Part shown: piece by piece, positions 1 through 9,847 of the stretch
How positions within the stretch are numbered: the stretch's first letter is position 1
Layout of the letters: every line of letters starts with the position of its first letter
Source: Halobacterium litoreum
GTDB taxonomy: Archaea; Halobacteriota; Halobacteria; Halobacteriales; Halobacteriaceae
NCBI RefSeq assembly: GCF_021233415.1
Contig: NZ_CP089466.1
Span: forward strand, 186,001 to 250,000
Length of the DNA stretch: 64,000 bases
Reading direction: 5' to 3'
The notes under the pieces: model-generated
Databases searched by the model: none
Seen by the model: only the letters and a program-made list of their open reading frames with translations
Told to the model about the DNA's origin: nothing
Translations under genes and position numbers: made by a program

Positions 1-45
1 ACGACGAACAGGTTCCAGCGCGACGGGCTGTCAGTGGCGTACTGA
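1..45 (+). CDS. possible C-terminal end of a truncated upstream gene
   Basis: Frame 1 is open from the left edge and stops with TGA at 43-45, giving about 14 residues. It would be convergent with the lrp stop at 65. There is too little sequence to identify a product, and the reading could be chance. Confidence 0.2.
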   Translation, partial: TTNRFQRDGLSVAY

Positions 46-64
46 CGCTCGCGCCGCGGGAGCG

Positions 65-526
65 TCACTCGTCGCCGGCGTCGAGTTCGAACTGCTCGTT
101 CTCGGCGGCGGCGTTGAGGACGACGCTCGTGGAGGACTCCTTGATGTCGGCGTCCGATAGCAGTTCCTTGATGAGCGCGTTCATGTCGTCGGTGTCGGTG
201 AACTTCCCGACGGCGACCACGTCGTAGTCGCCGGTGACCTCGTACACCGAGACCATCTGTTTGTGGCCGCGGAGGCGGTCGGTGATGTCGGGGAGGGCGC
301 CGCCCTCGACTTTGAGTTGGAGGATGGCGGTGACGTCGTAGCCGAGTTCGTCGTAGTTCACGACGGGCGTGTACCCCTCGATGACGCCCTGGTCTTCGAG
401 CGTCTGGAGGTGATTCGAGACGGTGGTGACCGAGACGTCGAGGTCGTCGGCGAGGCTACGGAGGCTGGCGCGACCGTCGCCGAGCAGTTCGTTCACGAGG
501 CGGACGTCGAGGTGCTCGTAGGTCAT
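65..526 (-). CDS. lrp: Lrp/AsnC family transcriptional regulator
   Basis: A 153-residue DNA-binding regulator. An N-terminal winged HTH (about residues 10-55, [17 protein letters not shown]) precedes an AsnC/RAM ligand-binding domain containing the GDYDVV segment. I chose the ATG at 526 (MTYEHLDV) because an in-frame GTG at 547 lies inside the likely TATA element (about 547-557). A TATA there would place the transcript start at or next to ATG 526. The gene is divergent from glnA, an arrangement known in haloarchaea, so control of glutamine synthetase or nitrogen metabolism is a reasonable inference. Family assignment is firm; the target is inferred. Confidence 0.93.
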   Translation of the reverse strand: MTYEHLDVRLVNELLGDGRASLRSLADDLDVSVTTVSNHLQTLEDQGVIEGYTPVVNYDELGYDVTAILQLKVEGGALPDITDRLRGHKQMVSVYEVTGDYDVVAVGKFTDTDDMNALIKELLSDADIKESSTSVVLNAAAENEQFELDAGDE

Positions 527-544
527 ACACTCCGCTACCGACTC

Positions 545-640
545 CACGATATAGAAGTTTACGAATGTCCAATTCTACCGCGGACAGGGATACTTACCCC
601 AAGCGATACTGCTTTATTGGTGGCTGTAGTCGTACTCTCT
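545..640. promoter_or_regulatory. divergent lrp/glnA promoter region
   Basis: For lrp, reading the minus strand, a TATA-like element (CTTCTATATC) lies about 26 nt before ATG 526, consistent with a leaderless transcript. For glnA, GCTTTATTGG at about 612-621 would place transcription a few nt before ATG 651. The interval is only about 120 bp, so one bound Lrp dimer could affect both promoters. Elements were read by eye. Confidence 0.6.
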
Positions 641-650
641 GTCCAGAGAG

Positions 651-2006
651 ATGACGAACGGAAACCCAGAACTCACCGAACGCGAGCAGGACGTACTCGA
701 GGAAATCGAGGCCCAGAACATCGACTTCCTCCGCCTCCAGTTCACGGACATCCTCGGCACCGTGAAGAACGTCTCCATCCCCGCCCACCAAGCGGAGAAG
801 GCGTTCACGGAGGGCATCTACTTCGACGGCTCCTCCATCGAGGGGTTCGTCCGGATTCAGGAGTCCGACATGCGCCTCGACCCCGACCCCGAGACGTTCG
901 CCGTGCTCCCGTGGCGCGACAACGGCGAGGGCGGGAGCGCCCGCCTCATCTGTGACGTCGTCGACCGCGAGGGCCGCGCGTTCGCCGGCGGCCCCCGGCA
1001 GGTCCTGAAGAACGTCCTCTCGCGCGCCGAGGACATGGGCTACACCGTGAGCATCGGCCCGGAACCCGAGTTCTTCCTGTTCGAGAAAGACGACGACGGG
1101 AAGGCCACGACCGTCCCCCACGACACGGGCGGCTACTTCGACCTCGCGCCGAAGGACCTCGCGTCGGACATCCGCCGCGAAATCATCTTCACGCTCGAGA
1201 AGATGGGCTTCGAAATCGAAGCCAGCCACCACGAGGTCGCCGACGGCCAACACGAGATCAACTTCAAGTACGACGACGCGCTCACCGCCGCGGACAACAT
1301 CGCGACGTTCCGCGCCGTCGTGCGCGCTGTCGCCGAGCAGAACGACGTCCACGCGACGTTCATGCCCAAGCCCATCGGCGAAATCAACGGGTCGGGCATG
1401 CACAGCCACATCTCGCTGTTCGACGAGGACGGCAACAACGCGTTCGCCGACGACGACGACGAGTTCAACCTCTCCGAGACGGCCTACGCGTTCATGGGCG
1501 GCGTGCTCGACCACGCGCCCGCCTTTACCGCCGTCACGAACCCGACGGTGAACTCCTACAAGCGCCTCGTCCCCGGCTACGAGGCCCCCGTCTACATCGC
1601 GTGGAGCGACGTGAACCGCTCCGCGCTCATCCGCGTCCCGGACGCCGCGGGCGTCTCCGCGCGCTTCGAGATTCGGTCGCCGGACCCGTCGTGTAACCCC
1701 TACCTCGCGCTCGCCGCGGTCATCGCGTCGGGCCTCGACGGCATGGAGAACGGCGCCGACCCGGGCGACGCGGTCCGCGAGGACATCTACGAGTTCGACG
1801 AGGAGAAACGCGACGAGTACGGCATCACCACGCTCCCCGGCAACCTCGGGCAGGCTGTCACGGCGCTCGAAGACGACGAGGTCGTCGCCGAGGCGCTCGG
1901 CCCGCACGTCACCGAGAAGTTCGTGGAAGCGAAACGCGAGGAGTTCGCGGAGTACAAGGCCTCGGTCTCCGGCTGGGAGAAAGACCGCTACCTCGAGACG
2001 TTCTGA
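651..2006 (+). CDS. glnA: glutamine synthetase (type I)
   Basis: Converts glutamate, ammonia and ATP to glutamine in the cytoplasm; the main ammonium-assimilation enzyme. The 451-residue length is normal for GSI. Visible motifs are the N-terminal beta-grasp with FDGSSIEGF, the active-site GPEPEFFLF, the ATP-binding NGSGMHSH segment, [17 protein letters not shown], and [16 protein letters not shown] near the C-terminus. I see no bacterial-type adenylylation tyrosine motif. It is divergent from lrp. Its stop overlaps the end of the convergent PAP2 gene by 19 bp. Confidence 0.97.
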   Translation: MTNGNPELTEREQDVLEEIEAQNIDFLRLQFTDILGTVKNVSIPAHQAEKAFTEGIYFDGSSIEGFVRIQESDMRLDPDPETFAVLPWRDNGEGGSARLICDVVDREGRAFAGGPRQVLKNVLSRAEDMGYTVSIGPEPEFFLFEKDDDGKATTVPHDTGGYFDLAPKDLASDIRREIIFTLEKMGFEIEASHHEVADGQHEINFKYDDALTAADNIATFRAVVRAVAEQNDVHATFMPKPIGEINGSGMHSHISLFDEDGNNAFADDDDEFNLSETAYAFMGGVLDHAPAFTAVTNPTVNSYKRLVPGYEAPVYIAWSDVNRSALIRVPDAAGVSARFEIRSPDPSCNPYLALAAVIASGLDGMENGADPGDAVREDIYEFDEEKRDEYGITTLPGNLGQAVTALEDDEVVAEALGPHVTEKFVEAKREEFAEYKASVSGWEKDRYLETF

Positions 2007-2815
2007 ACCGCCGGCAGCGCGACGAACGCCACGCCCGCAAGGGCGTGTGCGCCGACGATTACCGGCGCCGCGGCCTCCATTTTCAGCGTGAGCGCGGCCG
2101 ACCCGCCGAGCACCGCCACCGCCGCGAGCGCGGGCGCGGTGCGGACGGGCGCGTCGAGCGCGTTCCGCGAGTCGACGACCAGCCACCCGGCGAGCGCGCC
2201 GACCGTCCCGCCGAGCGCGGCGACGGCGTCCTCGGTTGGGCCGAGCAGGCCGACAGCGGCGACGGCGAGCGCGACGGCGAGCGCGAAGCCGTACGCGACG
2301 CGGCGCCGCGTCAGCGCGAGCGCGACGCCGACGAACGCGAGGCCGAGTGCCGTCCCCGCGACCACGTCCACGAGGTAGTGGACGCCGAGCGCGAGGCGCG
2401 TGAACGCGACGAACACGACGAAGCCGCCCGCGGCGAGCGCGCGTCGCGCCCGAGAGCCGACGCCGAGGAGCGCGGCGACGGCGCCGTAGAACGCCGCCGC
2501 GCCGGTGGCGTGGCCGCTCGGGAAGCCGTTGCCGTCCTCGGCTATCAGCATCACCGTCTCCGGCGGGCGCGGCTCCGCGAACGCGCCCTTCGTGAGGACG
2601 ACGAGCGCGAGCGCGCCGATGCTCACCGCGAGCAGGCGCGCGCCGTTCCGGCGGGAGAGCCACGAGCGCCGCGGCCCGAACAGGTAGAGCGCGGGGCCGA
2701 CGGTCGTGATGAACCACGTGCTCCCGAGGAACGTCAGCGCGACGAGCGCGGGGACGAGGGCGTCGGGGACGCTCCCGGCGATAGCGTCCGTGACGCCGAC
2801 ACCGCGTCCGGTCAT
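1988..2815 (-). CDS. PAP2 superfamily membrane phosphatase
   Basis: A 275-residue integral membrane protein with about six hydrophobic segments and the three PAP2 signature blocks: [17 protein letters not shown] and [12 protein letters not shown]. Members dephosphorylate lipid phosphates or prenyl pyrophosphates at the membrane; the substrate here is unknown. The ATG at 2815 overlaps the stop of the upstream brkB-like gene (ATGA, 2812-2815), implying translational coupling. A GTG nine bases further upstream is also in frame but less likely. It overlaps the glnA 3' end convergently. Confidence 0.85.
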   Translation of the reverse strand: MTGRGVGVTDAIAGSVPDALVPALVALTFLGSTWFITTVGPALYLFGPRRSWLSRRNGARLLAVSIGALALVVLTKGAFAEPRPPETVMLIAEDGNGFPSGHATGAAAFYGAVAALLGVGSRARRALAAGGFVVFVAFTRLALGVHYLVDVVAGTALGLAFVGVALALTRRRVAYGFALAVALAVAAVGLLGPTEDAVAALGGTVGALAGWLVVDSRNALDAPVRTAPALAAVAVLGGSAALTLKMEAAAPVIVGAHALAGVAFVALPAVQNVSR

Positions 2816-3978
2816 GAGCGCCACGACCGTACGCGGTCAGCGACTCGCCCTGGCAGTCCGAACGCGCTCGCGGTGACGCCGAACAACACCATCAGCGTGT
2901 AGAGACCGAGCGTCGAGAGCCACACGACGACCATCGCGAGTATCGCCCACCCGCCGGAGAGGTAGGCGAACGCGCCGACGGTCATCGCGGTGCCGTACAG
3001 CAACACGAGGTACGGCCCCCAGCCTCGCGCCTTCCCGCGGCGGAGTCGGGTGCGGACGTACTGTTTCAGGTCCGTCTCCAACTCCGATTTGCTCACGGTC
3101 TTGGCGTCGAGTTCCTCGCGGAGCGCCTCGACTTCCGCGCCGAGTTCCGCGACGTCCGGCGCCTCGTCGGGCGGTTCGCGCTCGACCTCGGCCTCGTCGT
3201 CAGTTCGTCCCGACAGCACGGCGTTGAGTACCGCCCCGACCGTGATAACGATGCCGCCGAAGTACAGCAGGGTGACGAACAACAGCGCCGCGCCGAGCAG
3301 GCCGTACACTTCGAGGCTGACGACGCTCGCGTACACGCGGAACGCCTCCGCGAGCACCGTCCAGCCGAACGCCGCGAACGCCGCGCCGGGGAGCGCGTCG
3401 CCCGCGGTCATCGGGACGTCCGGGAACACGTAGTACGCCGGCAGGAACAGCAGGGTCAGGGAGAGGAACAGCGTCACGCTCGCGGTGGCGTTGACGTAGG
3501 GGACCATCCCGAGCGAGGGCGCGAGCACGCCGATGGCGACCGACGCGGCGACCGCGAGCGGAATCGTGAGCAGGACGACGAGCGCGTCGAACAGCTGTTT
3601 CGGGAGCGGTTCGACGAAGTCGGAGCCGTAAATCTGGGAGAACGCCACGTCCAGTCCGCGGAACAGTTTCAGGCCCGACCACGTCAGCAACGCGACGCTC
3701 ACGACGGTCGCGCCGGTGCGCCCGCGGGCGTTCGTGAGCGCGTCCCGCACGGCGTCCTGCCCGGTCTCGGAGAGGAACTGTTCGAGGCCGTCGACGACCA
3801 CGTCGACGAGTTGTTCGCCGCCGAACGCCGTCCCCACTGCAATGCCCAACAACAACAGGGGGATGACGGAGACGAACGCGTAGTACGCGACGGCGGCCGC
3901 GAGGAACGTCACCTGCTCGTCGCGGGCCGCCGCGAGCGTCCGTTTGGCGACGCCGACGGCGCGTCCGATTCGAGTCAC
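2812..3978 (-). CDS. YihY/BrkB family inner-membrane protein
   Basis: 388 residues. The N-terminal half has about six membrane spans, including the typical FLAAAVAYYAFVSVIPLLLL start and the segment around GVLAPSLG. A charged region with several glutamates (about residues 260-310) follows, then two more hydrophobic segments. The family is widespread but its biochemical role is unsettled. It heads a two-gene operon with the PAP2 phosphatase. A TATA-like TTTTATATTT at about 3998-4008 suggests a leaderless or very short-leader transcript. Confidence 0.85.
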   Translation of the reverse strand: MTRIGRAVGVAKRTLAAARDEQVTFLAAAVAYYAFVSVIPLLLLGIAVGTAFGGEQLVDVVVDGLEQFLSETGQDAVRDALTNARGRTGATVVSVALLTWSGLKLFRGLDVAFSQIYGSDFVEPLPKQLFDALVVLLTIPLAVAASVAIGVLAPSLGMVPYVNATASVTLFLSLTLLFLPAYYVFPDVPMTAGDALPGAAFAAFGWTVLAEAFRVYASVVSLEVYGLLGAALLFVTLLYFGGIVITVGAVLNAVLSGRTDDEAEVEREPPDEAPDVAELGAEVEALREELDAKTVSKSELETDLKQYVRTRLRRGKARGWGPYLVLLYGTAMTVGAFAYLSGGWAILAMVVVWLSTLGLYTLMVLFGVTASAFGLPGRVADRVRSWRS

Positions 3979-4026
3979 GTCACCGACTTCGACGGCCCGA
4001 AATATAAAACGGGTTACTGACGCGCC

Positions 4027-5142
4027 TCAGAGAATCGCGGCTTCGACGTCCGCGAGCGTTCCGTCGGTCTTGAACGTCGTGCCGCCGAAGTGCGTGCGGG
4101 AGGCGTCGAGGCCGGCGTCCCGCAACTGGTCGAGGAACTCGTCCATCCCAATTGCGGGTTCCGACCACCGGCCGTAGAGGCGGTGCTGGTCGAAGTGCGT
4201 CGGCTCGTGGAGTTCGCCCTCGATGGTCGTCAGGAGTTTCGACGCGCGCTCGGCCTTCCCCATGTCCTCAGTGAGGTGTTCGCGCACGCGAGCGACGAAC
4301 GCTTCCTCGTGGGCCGGGCCGAGCCACACCGGGCCGGCGGTCAACACCTGTTCGCCGCCGCAGTGCGCACACTCGTCGCGGGGGTCCGAGAGCAGGCCGA
4401 ACTCGTGCTCGCGGTGGAGACACTGCTGGCAGTGGTAGACGTAACCGAGTTCGTCGAGCGTCTCGTTGGCGTCCGTCGCGCGATGGGAGAGGTCGAGGTA
4501 CGTGCGCACGTAGTGGTCGCTGACGTGGCTCAGGATGGGCGTGACGCCCACGTCGTAGCGCGCCGCCGTGCGCGCGAGCGCGGACAACAACACGCGGAGC
4601 CCCATCTCGGCGTGGTACTCGGTGTTCCGCGGGACGGCGGAGTACTTCCGGACGCCGGACTCGAAGTGCGCGCCACACAGCGGCGCGGTGTCGGTCGCGG
4701 TGACGCAGACGAGGTTCCGGGCGTTCGCGAACGTCGCGTCCGCGAACGGAATCGGCGACCCGAACGGGTCGACGTCCACCACGTCGAACACGCGCTCTTG
4801 GTCGTGGAGGAGGCTGTTGACGTTCCGCTGGACGACCTCGCCGTCGAGGTCGTTGCGCGCGAGATTCTCCCGGGCGAGTTCGACGGCGTCCGGATCGAGG
4901 TCGGCGAGCGTCGCGTCCCAGTCGTTCGCGGCGGCGCGCACGCCCCGGATGCCGCTCGCGGTCATCGCGTCGAGGTAGGACGCGGCGCGCGGTTCGCGGT
5001 CGCGGTACGCCGACAGTGTCGCCACCGTCAGGTCGCGGTTGAGTTCCTGCGTCTCGTTGAAGAACACGTCGTCGGCGGCGCCGTCGCCGCCGCCCGACGC
5101 CGTCGGAACCTCCACGGTGACGCCTCCCTCCTCGACGAGCAT
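4027..5142 (-). CDS. trm1: tRNA (guanine26-N2)-dimethyltransferase
   Basis: SAM-dependent enzyme that methylates G26 of tRNA. The 371 residues match archaeal Trm1. Features are the N-terminal [13 protein letters not shown] motif, the SAM site [16 protein letters not shown], the [12 protein letters not shown] catalytic segment, and a C-terminal zinc-ribbon-like group (CQQC and CAHC). It starts at ATG 5142. It lies downstream of aceB on the same strand but across a gap of about 70 bp, so it is probably a separate unit. Confidence 0.95.
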   Translation of the reverse strand: MLVEEGGVTVEVPTASGGGDGAADDVFFNETQELNRDLTVATLSAYRDREPRAASYLDAMTASGIRGVRAAANDWDATLADLDPDAVELARENLARNDLDGEVVQRNVNSLLHDQERVFDVVDVDPFGSPIPFADATFANARNLVCVTATDTAPLCGAHFESGVRKYSAVPRNTEYHAEMGLRVLLSALARTAARYDVGVTPILSHVSDHYVRTYLDLSHRATDANETLDELGYVYHCQQCLHREHEFGLLSDPRDECAHCGGEQVLTAGPVWLGPAHEEAFVARVREHLTEDMGKAERASKLLTTIEGELHEPTHFDQHRLYGRWSEPAIGMDEFLDQLRDAGLDASRTHFGGTTFKTDGTLADVEAAIL

Positions 5143-5215
5143 ACCGCTACTCGGCGGCGTCGGGAAAAAAGGACGACGGTTGGCGGGCGCGGCGCGGTCG
5201 CGGCGAGCGCACCCG

Positions 5216-6526
5216 CTATCCGAGTTCGGTCGCGCGCTCCACGACCTCGCGTCCGTACCGGTCGGCGAGCGCGTCGTGCTGGTCGGGGCGGTGCTCGTAG
5301 ACGTCCTGGAAGAGGTCGATTGGCGTCTTCGCGGCCTGATACGTGGCCTCGTCCCACATTCGGTCGGCCTCGATGTCCACCGGGACGCCGTCGATTTCGA
5401 CGGTCGCCGCGCGCGTCATCGCGATGGCGCCCTTCCCGGCCTCCTTCGCGGCCTCGAACTCCGCCATCGAGTCCACCATGTCGGCCATGCTCGGGACGTA
5501 CGCCGCGCGCCTGAGCAGTTCCTCGCGAAGGTCGTCGGCGTTGAGTTCCTGCTCGCGCCCGTCGACGCGAAGGACGTAGCCGTCGCCCGTCTCTTCGAGG
5601 CCGAGGGCGTCCCCGTCGTACACCCAGCGTTCGTCTTCCGCGCGGAGTTCGCCTTCGCCCTCGCCGTCGTCGAGGAGCCAGTAGCCCGACGCGGGCGGCA
5701 GGGGTTCCGTGTTCGCCTCCACGACCTGTCCCGGCGTCAGCGACCAGATGCCGGTCATTCCCTTCGCGCGGTTCTCGGTCATGCGCTCGCGGTAGCCCGC
5801 GACGTCCCGGATGTCGTCGAACGGGCCGTCGACCGCGATGAGGCCGGCGGCGCTCGCGCCCCGCGAGGTGTTGTGGCGCAGTTCGGGCCACGGCGGGAGT
5901 TCGCCGGTCGGCGTCATCCCGCGCATGTCCTTCGTGTAGTCGACCTCGCCGTCCACGAGCAGGAACAGGCGTTCGAGGTTGTTCGAGGGCTTCCCGGCCT
6001 CCTCGCGGATGTCGCCCATCGCGAGTTCGGCCTCCCCGCTCTCGATGATGACGGACATCGAGAGGCTCCCCGGGTCGAGGCCGTGCTCGGTTTCGACTCT
6101 CGTGAGCGCCTCGTCGGCTTTCTTCCAGTCGTCGATGTCGCCCACCTCGGGAATCACGAAGCCGTCGAGGTGGTCGACGGCGCCCCCGTCGGGGTCGGCC
6201 ATCGCGAGCATCTGCCGGAACCCCGCGTACCGGGTCGCGGGGTCGTCGCGGTGCCAGACGACCCGCGGGTGAATCTCGCCGGGGAAGTCGGCGCCGTGCT
6301 CGCTGACGACCTCGACGACGTTCTCGACGCCCTGCTCGCGCATCGACGGCGCGGTGGCGTCCTCGTTGTCCGGCACCCAGACGTCCGGCGCCTCCATCCC
6401 CCGGAGTCGGGCGGCGCTCCGGAGCATCTTCGCGGAGTCGTCGCCGCCCTCCACGGCCGTCGGGGACGTGAAGAACGTCCGCACGAACTCGCGGTCGTAG
6501 TGGCGCGCGGTCGGGTCAGTCGTCAT
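5216..6526 (-). CDS. aceB: malate synthase, haloarchaeal type
   Basis: Condenses glyoxylate and acetyl-CoA to malate, the second step of the glyoxylate bypass. At 436 residues it is much shorter than bacterial malate synthases A (about 530) and G (about 720). It matches the haloarchaeal short type, a CitE-like TIM barrel. Visible blocks are [42 protein letters not shown] and [15 protein letters not shown]. The start overlaps the end of aceA by 11 bp, showing co-translation. The neighbour supports the call strongly. Confidence 0.93.
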   Translation of the reverse strand: MTTDPTARHYDREFVRTFFTSPTAVEGGDDSAKMLRSAARLRGMEAPDVWVPDNEDATAPSMREQGVENVVEVVSEHGADFPGEIHPRVVWHRDDPATRYAGFRQMLAMADPDGGAVDHLDGFVIPEVGDIDDWKKADEALTRVETEHGLDPGSLSMSVIIESGEAELAMGDIREEAGKPSNNLERLFLLVDGEVDYTKDMRGMTPTGELPPWPELRHNTSRGASAAGLIAVDGPFDDIRDVAGYRERMTENRAKGMTGIWSLTPGQVVEANTEPLPPASGYWLLDDGEGEGELRAEDERWVYDGDALGLEETGDGYVLRVDGREQELNADDLREELLRRAAYVPSMADMVDSMAEFEAAKEAGKGAIAMTRAATVEIDGVPVDIEADRMWDEATYQAAKTPIDLFQDVYEHRPDQHDALADRYGREVVERATELG

Positions 6527-7562
6527 CGGACTCCGCGGCCGCGTCCTCGGCCGTGATGGGGTCGGACTCGTCCTCGCTGTACCCCTCGGACTGCTCGATG
6601 CGGCGCTTGGCCTCCGGGTCGAACTCCGTCTCGATGTCCTGGTACCGGGAGACCAGCGAGAGGTCGTGGTGGCTCTCCGTCTCGTGGCCGAGGTAGCGGT
6701 CTTCGAGGTCGAACTGCGCCTGCTCGGCGTTCTCCTCGATGTTCACCATGTCCTCGTAGACGGCGTGCGCACCGGAGTGCAGGCCGAAGAGGGTGATGAA
6801 GATGTACTTGTAGCCGAGGTCGCCGAGTTCCTCGAACGTGAGGGGGTCGTCCTGCTCGCTCCACGCGAACGACGACGAGTAGTTGAACGCCAAATCGAGG
6901 TCCGGGTGGGTCTCGTGGATGGTCTCGGCGTACTCCACGGCGTCCTCCCGACTCGGGTCGGGCATCTCCGGCCACACGAGATCGACGCCCGCGTCCGCGT
7001 AGATGCGGCCGCGTTCGAGGTGTTCCTCCCAGTCGCCGTTCGCGGAGCCGTAGGCGTCGGTGCGCGCGATAATCACCGTGTCGTCGCTCTGCTTCGCGTC
7101 GACGGCGGCCTCGAAGCGCGCGCGAGCCTTCTCCCGGGAGACGATCTGCTTGCCCGCGATGTGGCCACAGCGCTTCGGCGTCGTCTGGTCCTCGATGTGG
7201 ATGGCGGCGACGCCCGCCTTCTCGTACTCGCGGACGGCGCGCCGGACGTTGTGGACGCCGCCGTAGCCGGTGTCGCAGTCCGCGACCACCGGCAGGGAGG
7301 TGGCGTCGACGATTCGCTTGGCGTTCTCGACCATCTCGGTCATCGACACCATCTCGAGGTCGGGGTAGCCGAACTGCCCGAGAACGGTGGAGTAGCCGCT
7401 CATGTAGACTGCGTCGTGGCCGGCGCGCTCGGCGAGCCGAGCGTCGAGGGCGTGGTAGAGGCCGGGCGCGAACACGTACTGGTCGTCCAGCAGGTCGCGG
7501 AACTCGCGGGCCGCGGGGTTGTCGATGTCTCGTCGCGTGTAGTCGGGGTACTCGTCAGTCAT
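6516..7562 (-). CDS. aceA: isocitrate lyase
   Basis: Cleaves isocitrate to glyoxylate and succinate, the first step of the glyoxylate bypass, allowing growth on acetate or fatty-acid-derived acetyl-CoA. 348 residues. Visible are the metal-binding [10 protein letters not shown] region, the catalytic [14 protein letters not shown] block with its cysteine, and [11 protein letters not shown]-like core strands. The acidic C-terminal tail is typical of halophiles. Its ATG overlaps the stop of the small upstream ORF by 8 bp, and aceB follows with overlap, so the three form one transcription unit. Confidence 0.96.
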   Translation of the reverse strand: MTDEYPDYTRRDIDNPAAREFRDLLDDQYVFAPGLYHALDARLAERAGHDAVYMSGYSTVLGQFGYPDLEMVSMTEMVENAKRIVDATSLPVVADCDTGYGGVHNVRRAVREYEKAGVAAIHIEDQTTPKRCGHIAGKQIVSREKARARFEAAVDAKQSDDTVIIARTDAYGSANGDWEEHLERGRIYADAGVDLVWPEMPDPSREDAVEYAETIHETHPDLDLAFNYSSSFAWSEQDDPLTFEELGDLGYKYIFITLFGLHSGAHAVYEDMVNIEENAEQAQFDLEDRYLGHETESHHDLSLVSRYQDIETEFDPEAKRRIEQSEGYSEDESDPITAEDAAAESDDD

Positions 7563-7707
7563 CGGTTGGGTCGGTGGGGTCGGCGGTCGGTTCGTCGAGG
7601 CGGTGGCTGCGGACGGTCTCGTCGAGCCACGTCTCGCGGTCGTAGTCGGTTCGCATGTCGGGGACGACTGGGGCGCCCGTGTTCTCTATGTCAGTGTAGG
7701 TTGGCAT
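7555..7707 (-). CDS. 50-residue conserved-looking ORF at the head of the aceA-aceB operon
   Basis: A small ORF starting at ATG 7707 ([19 protein letters not shown]) and ending in TGA overlapping the aceA start by 8 bp. It is strongly acidic and proline/threonine/aspartate rich near its C-terminus, with no membrane segment or cysteines. Codon use matches its neighbours. I do not recognise a family. The tight overlap suggests a real translated peptide that couples translation to aceA, possibly with a regulatory or partner role. Confidence 0.55.
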   Translation of the reverse strand: MPTYTDIENTGAPVVPDMRTDYDRETWLDETVRSHRLDEPTADPTDPTDD

Positions 7708-7807
7708 CGGCGTTCTCTGGGGGTCTGCGGTCGGGTGGCGGTGCGCGTCTGGGTGTGTGTCGGACCGTGGTGGCCTGCTACGGACATTGCGACCTGTGAG
7801 GCGCGGA

Positions 7808-7875
7808 CCACACGAATAAAGTTAATGATTAATCATGTATATTGCTGTGGGTACAATGAATAATCATTAAGAAAT
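7808..7875. promoter_or_regulatory. glyoxylate operon promoter with two related 12-bp palindromic boxes
   Basis: An AT-rich island in an otherwise GC-rich genome. ATGATTAATCAT at 7825-7836 is a perfect palindrome. ATGAATAATCAT at 7856-7867 differs at one position. Centres are 31 bp apart, about three helical turns. Reading the minus strand, a TATA-like CTTTATTCG lies just downstream of the first box (about 7813-7821), so both boxes sit immediately upstream of the core promoter of the aceA operon. This is typical of an activator or repressor site; the protein is unknown. Confidence 0.6.
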
Positions 7876-7961
7876 CAGATTGACACGTGTGAACGCACCA
7901 CACGACTCGCCGCCCTCGCCCAACCGAACCTGCTAAACCGCGCCCCACCCAACGAACGCCC

Positions 7962-8300
7962 GTGTCTGAGGTCGACGACTGGCGGACCGCACTCGCCGAC
8001 ACCGGCGAACTCACCGCCCCGATTACGGAACGCCTCCTCGCCGACCACGGCGACCGCGGCCAACGCGCCATCCAAGCCGCCAGCGAAGGCCGCGTCAAAC
8101 AGTACAACGACTTCACCGTCGTCGTCGGCCACGAAGACGAATACATCGTCGAAGACGGCTCCTGCAACTGCCACGACGCCCAGTACAACCTCGCCCCCGA
8201 CGAATCCTGCTGGCACGCCATCGCCGTCGACATCGCCGAACGCGTCGGCGAAGTCGACCACCACGACATGTTCTACAGCGAAGTCCGGGACTTCCTCTGA
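7962..8300 (+). CDS. SWIM zinc-finger protein
   Basis: 112 residues, starting at GTG 7962. The C-terminal half carries a SWIM-type zinc-binding signature: CNC, then a spacer, then CWH followed by AIAVDIA. SWIM domains bind DNA or protein, and in archaea they are often small stand-alone proteins. The N-terminal half (TERLLADHGDRGQRAIQAA) is helical and resembles many haloarchaeal SWIM proteins. It is divergent from the aceA operon and shares its promoter region. Target and role are unknown. Confidence 0.8.
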   Translation: MSEVDDWRTALADTGELTAPITERLLADHGDRGQRAIQAASEGRVKQYNDFTVVVGHEDEYIVEDGSCNCHDAQYNLAPDESCWHAIAVDIAERVGEVDHHDMFYSEVRDFL

Positions 8301-8317
8301 GACGCACTTTTTGCTGC

Positions 8318-8490
8318 GCTTGGGCGCGCAGAGCGCGCCCTGCGCTGGCAAAAACTTGCGGAAAAAGCACTCCTCACTCCAGCGCGCCTTCGGCGCTTAG
8401 TCGCTCGTCGGCCGCTGCTCCCTCGCGCTGCTCGGTCGCAGAGTGGACCGCGACCCTTCCGGGGTCTTCGACCCGCTCGGGTCGCGGATG
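8318..8490. repeat. GC-rich hairpins between the SWIM gene and the GNAT gene
   Basis: Perfect inverted repeat GGGCGCGC / GCGCGCCC at 8322-8329 and 8333-8340 with a 3-nt loop, just after a T-run (CTTTTTG) following the SWIM gene. A second pair, CCGCGACCC / GGGTCGCGG, lies at 8448-8456 and 8479-8487. No gene is visible in this interval of about 200 bp. It is probably the bidirectional termination zone of two convergent genes. Confidence 0.5.
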
Positions 8491-8509
8491 CTCGCTGTCG
8501 GCTGTGTCG

Positions 8510-8962
8510 TCAGGCGCTCTGCTCGTCCTCGTCGTCACGTCGCCGATGCACCATCCACGACAGCGGTTCCGGGTCGCCGTCCGGGTGTTCGATGGCCTCG
8601 TCCATCACCTCGAAGCCACAGGCCTCGTAGAAGGGGACGAGGCCCTCGCGGGCGAGCAGCGACGGCGCGACGTCCTGTAGCCGGGGGTGTTCTCGGACGG
8701 CGGCCATCACCTCGCGGCCGACGCCCTCGCCGCGGTCGTCGGCGGCGACGATGACGTCGTACACCATCGCGTAGTAGACGTAGTCGGTGAGGATTCGGGC
8801 GGCGCCGACCGGGTCGCCCGCCTCGTCGCGGACGAGCACCGTCTCGTCGGTGTTCTGGAGCGCGCGGCGCACGCTCTCGGGGTCGCGGTCGGCCCACCAG
8901 CCGTACTCGCGGTACAGCGAACACAACTCCTCGGCGGTCGCACCGTACTCCACGGCGGTCAT
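8510..8962 (-). CDS. GNAT family N-acetyltransferase
   Basis: 150 residues with the GNAT acetyl-CoA fold. Core strands are followed by the pyrophosphate-binding loop DDRGEGVGREVMAAV (motif A), and a later VPFYEACGFEVMDEAI segment matches motif B. I chose ATG 8962 (MTAVEYG); the longer open frame upstream lacks family similarity. The substrate cannot be deduced. It is convergent with the SWIM gene and lies downstream of hisH on the same strand. Confidence 0.85.
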   Translation of the reverse strand: MTAVEYGATAEELCSLYREYGWWADRDPESVRRALQNTDETVLVRDEAGDPVGAARILTDYVYYAMVYDVIVAADDRGEGVGREVMAAVREHPRLQDVAPSLLAREGLVPFYEACGFEVMDEAIEHPDGDPEPLSWMVHRRRDDEDEQSA

Positions 8963-9021
8963 ACGTCGACTCTCTCGGAGACGGACAAAAGCGTTCGTCG
9001 GGTGTGCGATGGCGTGCCGGG

Positions 9022-9678
9022 CTACTGGTCGGCGCAGATGTCCACGAAGTTCCGGAGGATTCGCAGGCCGGTCTCTCCGGACTTCTCGGGGTGGAACTGC
9101 GTCCCGAAGACGTTGCCCTCGTCGTTCGCCACGATGGACGGGAACGTCGTCCCGTAGTCGGTCTCCGCGACGACGTGGTTCTCGCTCTCGACGGTGGCGT
9201 AGTAGGAGTGGACGAAGTACGCGTACTGGCCGTCGACGCCCTCCACGAGCGGGTGGTCCCGAACCACGTCGAGTTCGTTCCACCCCATGTGGGGGACCTT
9301 CACGTCGCCGGTGAACCGGACGTTCCGGCCCGGAATCAAGTCGAGGCCCGTGGCGTCGCCCTGTCCCGCGCGCTCGGCCTCCTCGCTGGAGGTCAACAGC
9401 ATCTGCATCCCCAGACAGATGCCGAACAGCGGGCGGCCGTCGTCGGCTGCGTCCGCGAGCGCGTCCCGGAACGGGCCTGCGTTCTCCATACCGTCGCCGA
9501 ACGCGCCGACGCCCGGCAGGACGATGCCGTCCGCGTCGTCGAGCGCGCCCGGGTCGTCGGAGACGGTCACGGCGGCGTTCGCGCGCTCGAGACCGCGCGT
9601 GACGCTCCGGAGGTTCCCGAGTCCGTAGTCAACGACGACGACGGACGCCGTCGTCTGGTCGGTGGCCGTCGTACTCAT
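9022..9678 (-). CDS. hisH: imidazole glycerol phosphate synthase, glutaminase subunit
   Basis: Class I glutamine amidotransferase that supplies ammonia to HisF for histidine biosynthesis. 218 residues from ATG 9678 (MSTTATDQ). It begins the family core with VVVVDYGLGNLRSV. The nucleophile elbow GICLGMQMLL holds the catalytic cysteine, and the TQFHPEKSG block carries the histidine and glutamate of the triad. It is a solitary gene, with no other his genes nearby, as is common in haloarchaea. Confidence 0.96.
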   Translation of the reverse strand: MSTTATDQTTASVVVVDYGLGNLRSVTRGLERANAAVTVSDDPGALDDADGIVLPGVGAFGDGMENAGPFRDALADAADDGRPLFGICLGMQMLLTSSEEAERAGQGDATGLDLIPGRNVRFTGDVKVPHMGWNELDVVRDHPLVEGVDGQYAYFVHSYYATVESENHVVAETDYGTTFPSIVANDEGNVFGTQFHPEKSGETGLRILRNFVDICADQ

Positions 9679-9769
9679 GGCTCCGTCTACGCACACCGCG
9701 CGCAAGTCCCTTTCCCATCGGTGATTTCTGCCTCCTCTCGGTAGGTCTATGTATTACTTCACATTCGAG

Positions 9770-9835
9770 TTGTGGGTGCTGTACACGTCTGTGGATAGTT
9801 TAGAAAACTTTTTCAGTATTCTACAGAATCTCTAC
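9770..9835 (+). promoter_or_regulatory. phn operon promoter region with short inverted repeats
   Basis: AT-rich segment directly before phnD. AGTTT / AAACT form an inverted repeat at 9797-9801 and 9805-9809, and ATTCT / AGAAT another at 9818-9829. A TATA-like TTTAGAAAAC overlaps the first repeat and would start transcription about 15-20 nt before ATG 9848. Phosphate-responsive control is plausible for this operon but not shown. Confidence 0.45.
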
Positions 9836-9847
9836 CCGTATCCCCCC

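Noticed and set aside
594-2717. A 707-codon open frame antisense to glnA and PAP2
   Set aside because: Arginine-rich, lacks any motif, and mirrors the real glnA and PAP2 genes; a typical high-GC shadow.
5216-6526. Citrate lyase beta subunit (CitE) instead of malate synthase
   Set aside because: The fold is CitE-like, but overlap with aceA and the haloarchaeal malate synthase motifs make malate synthase far more likely.
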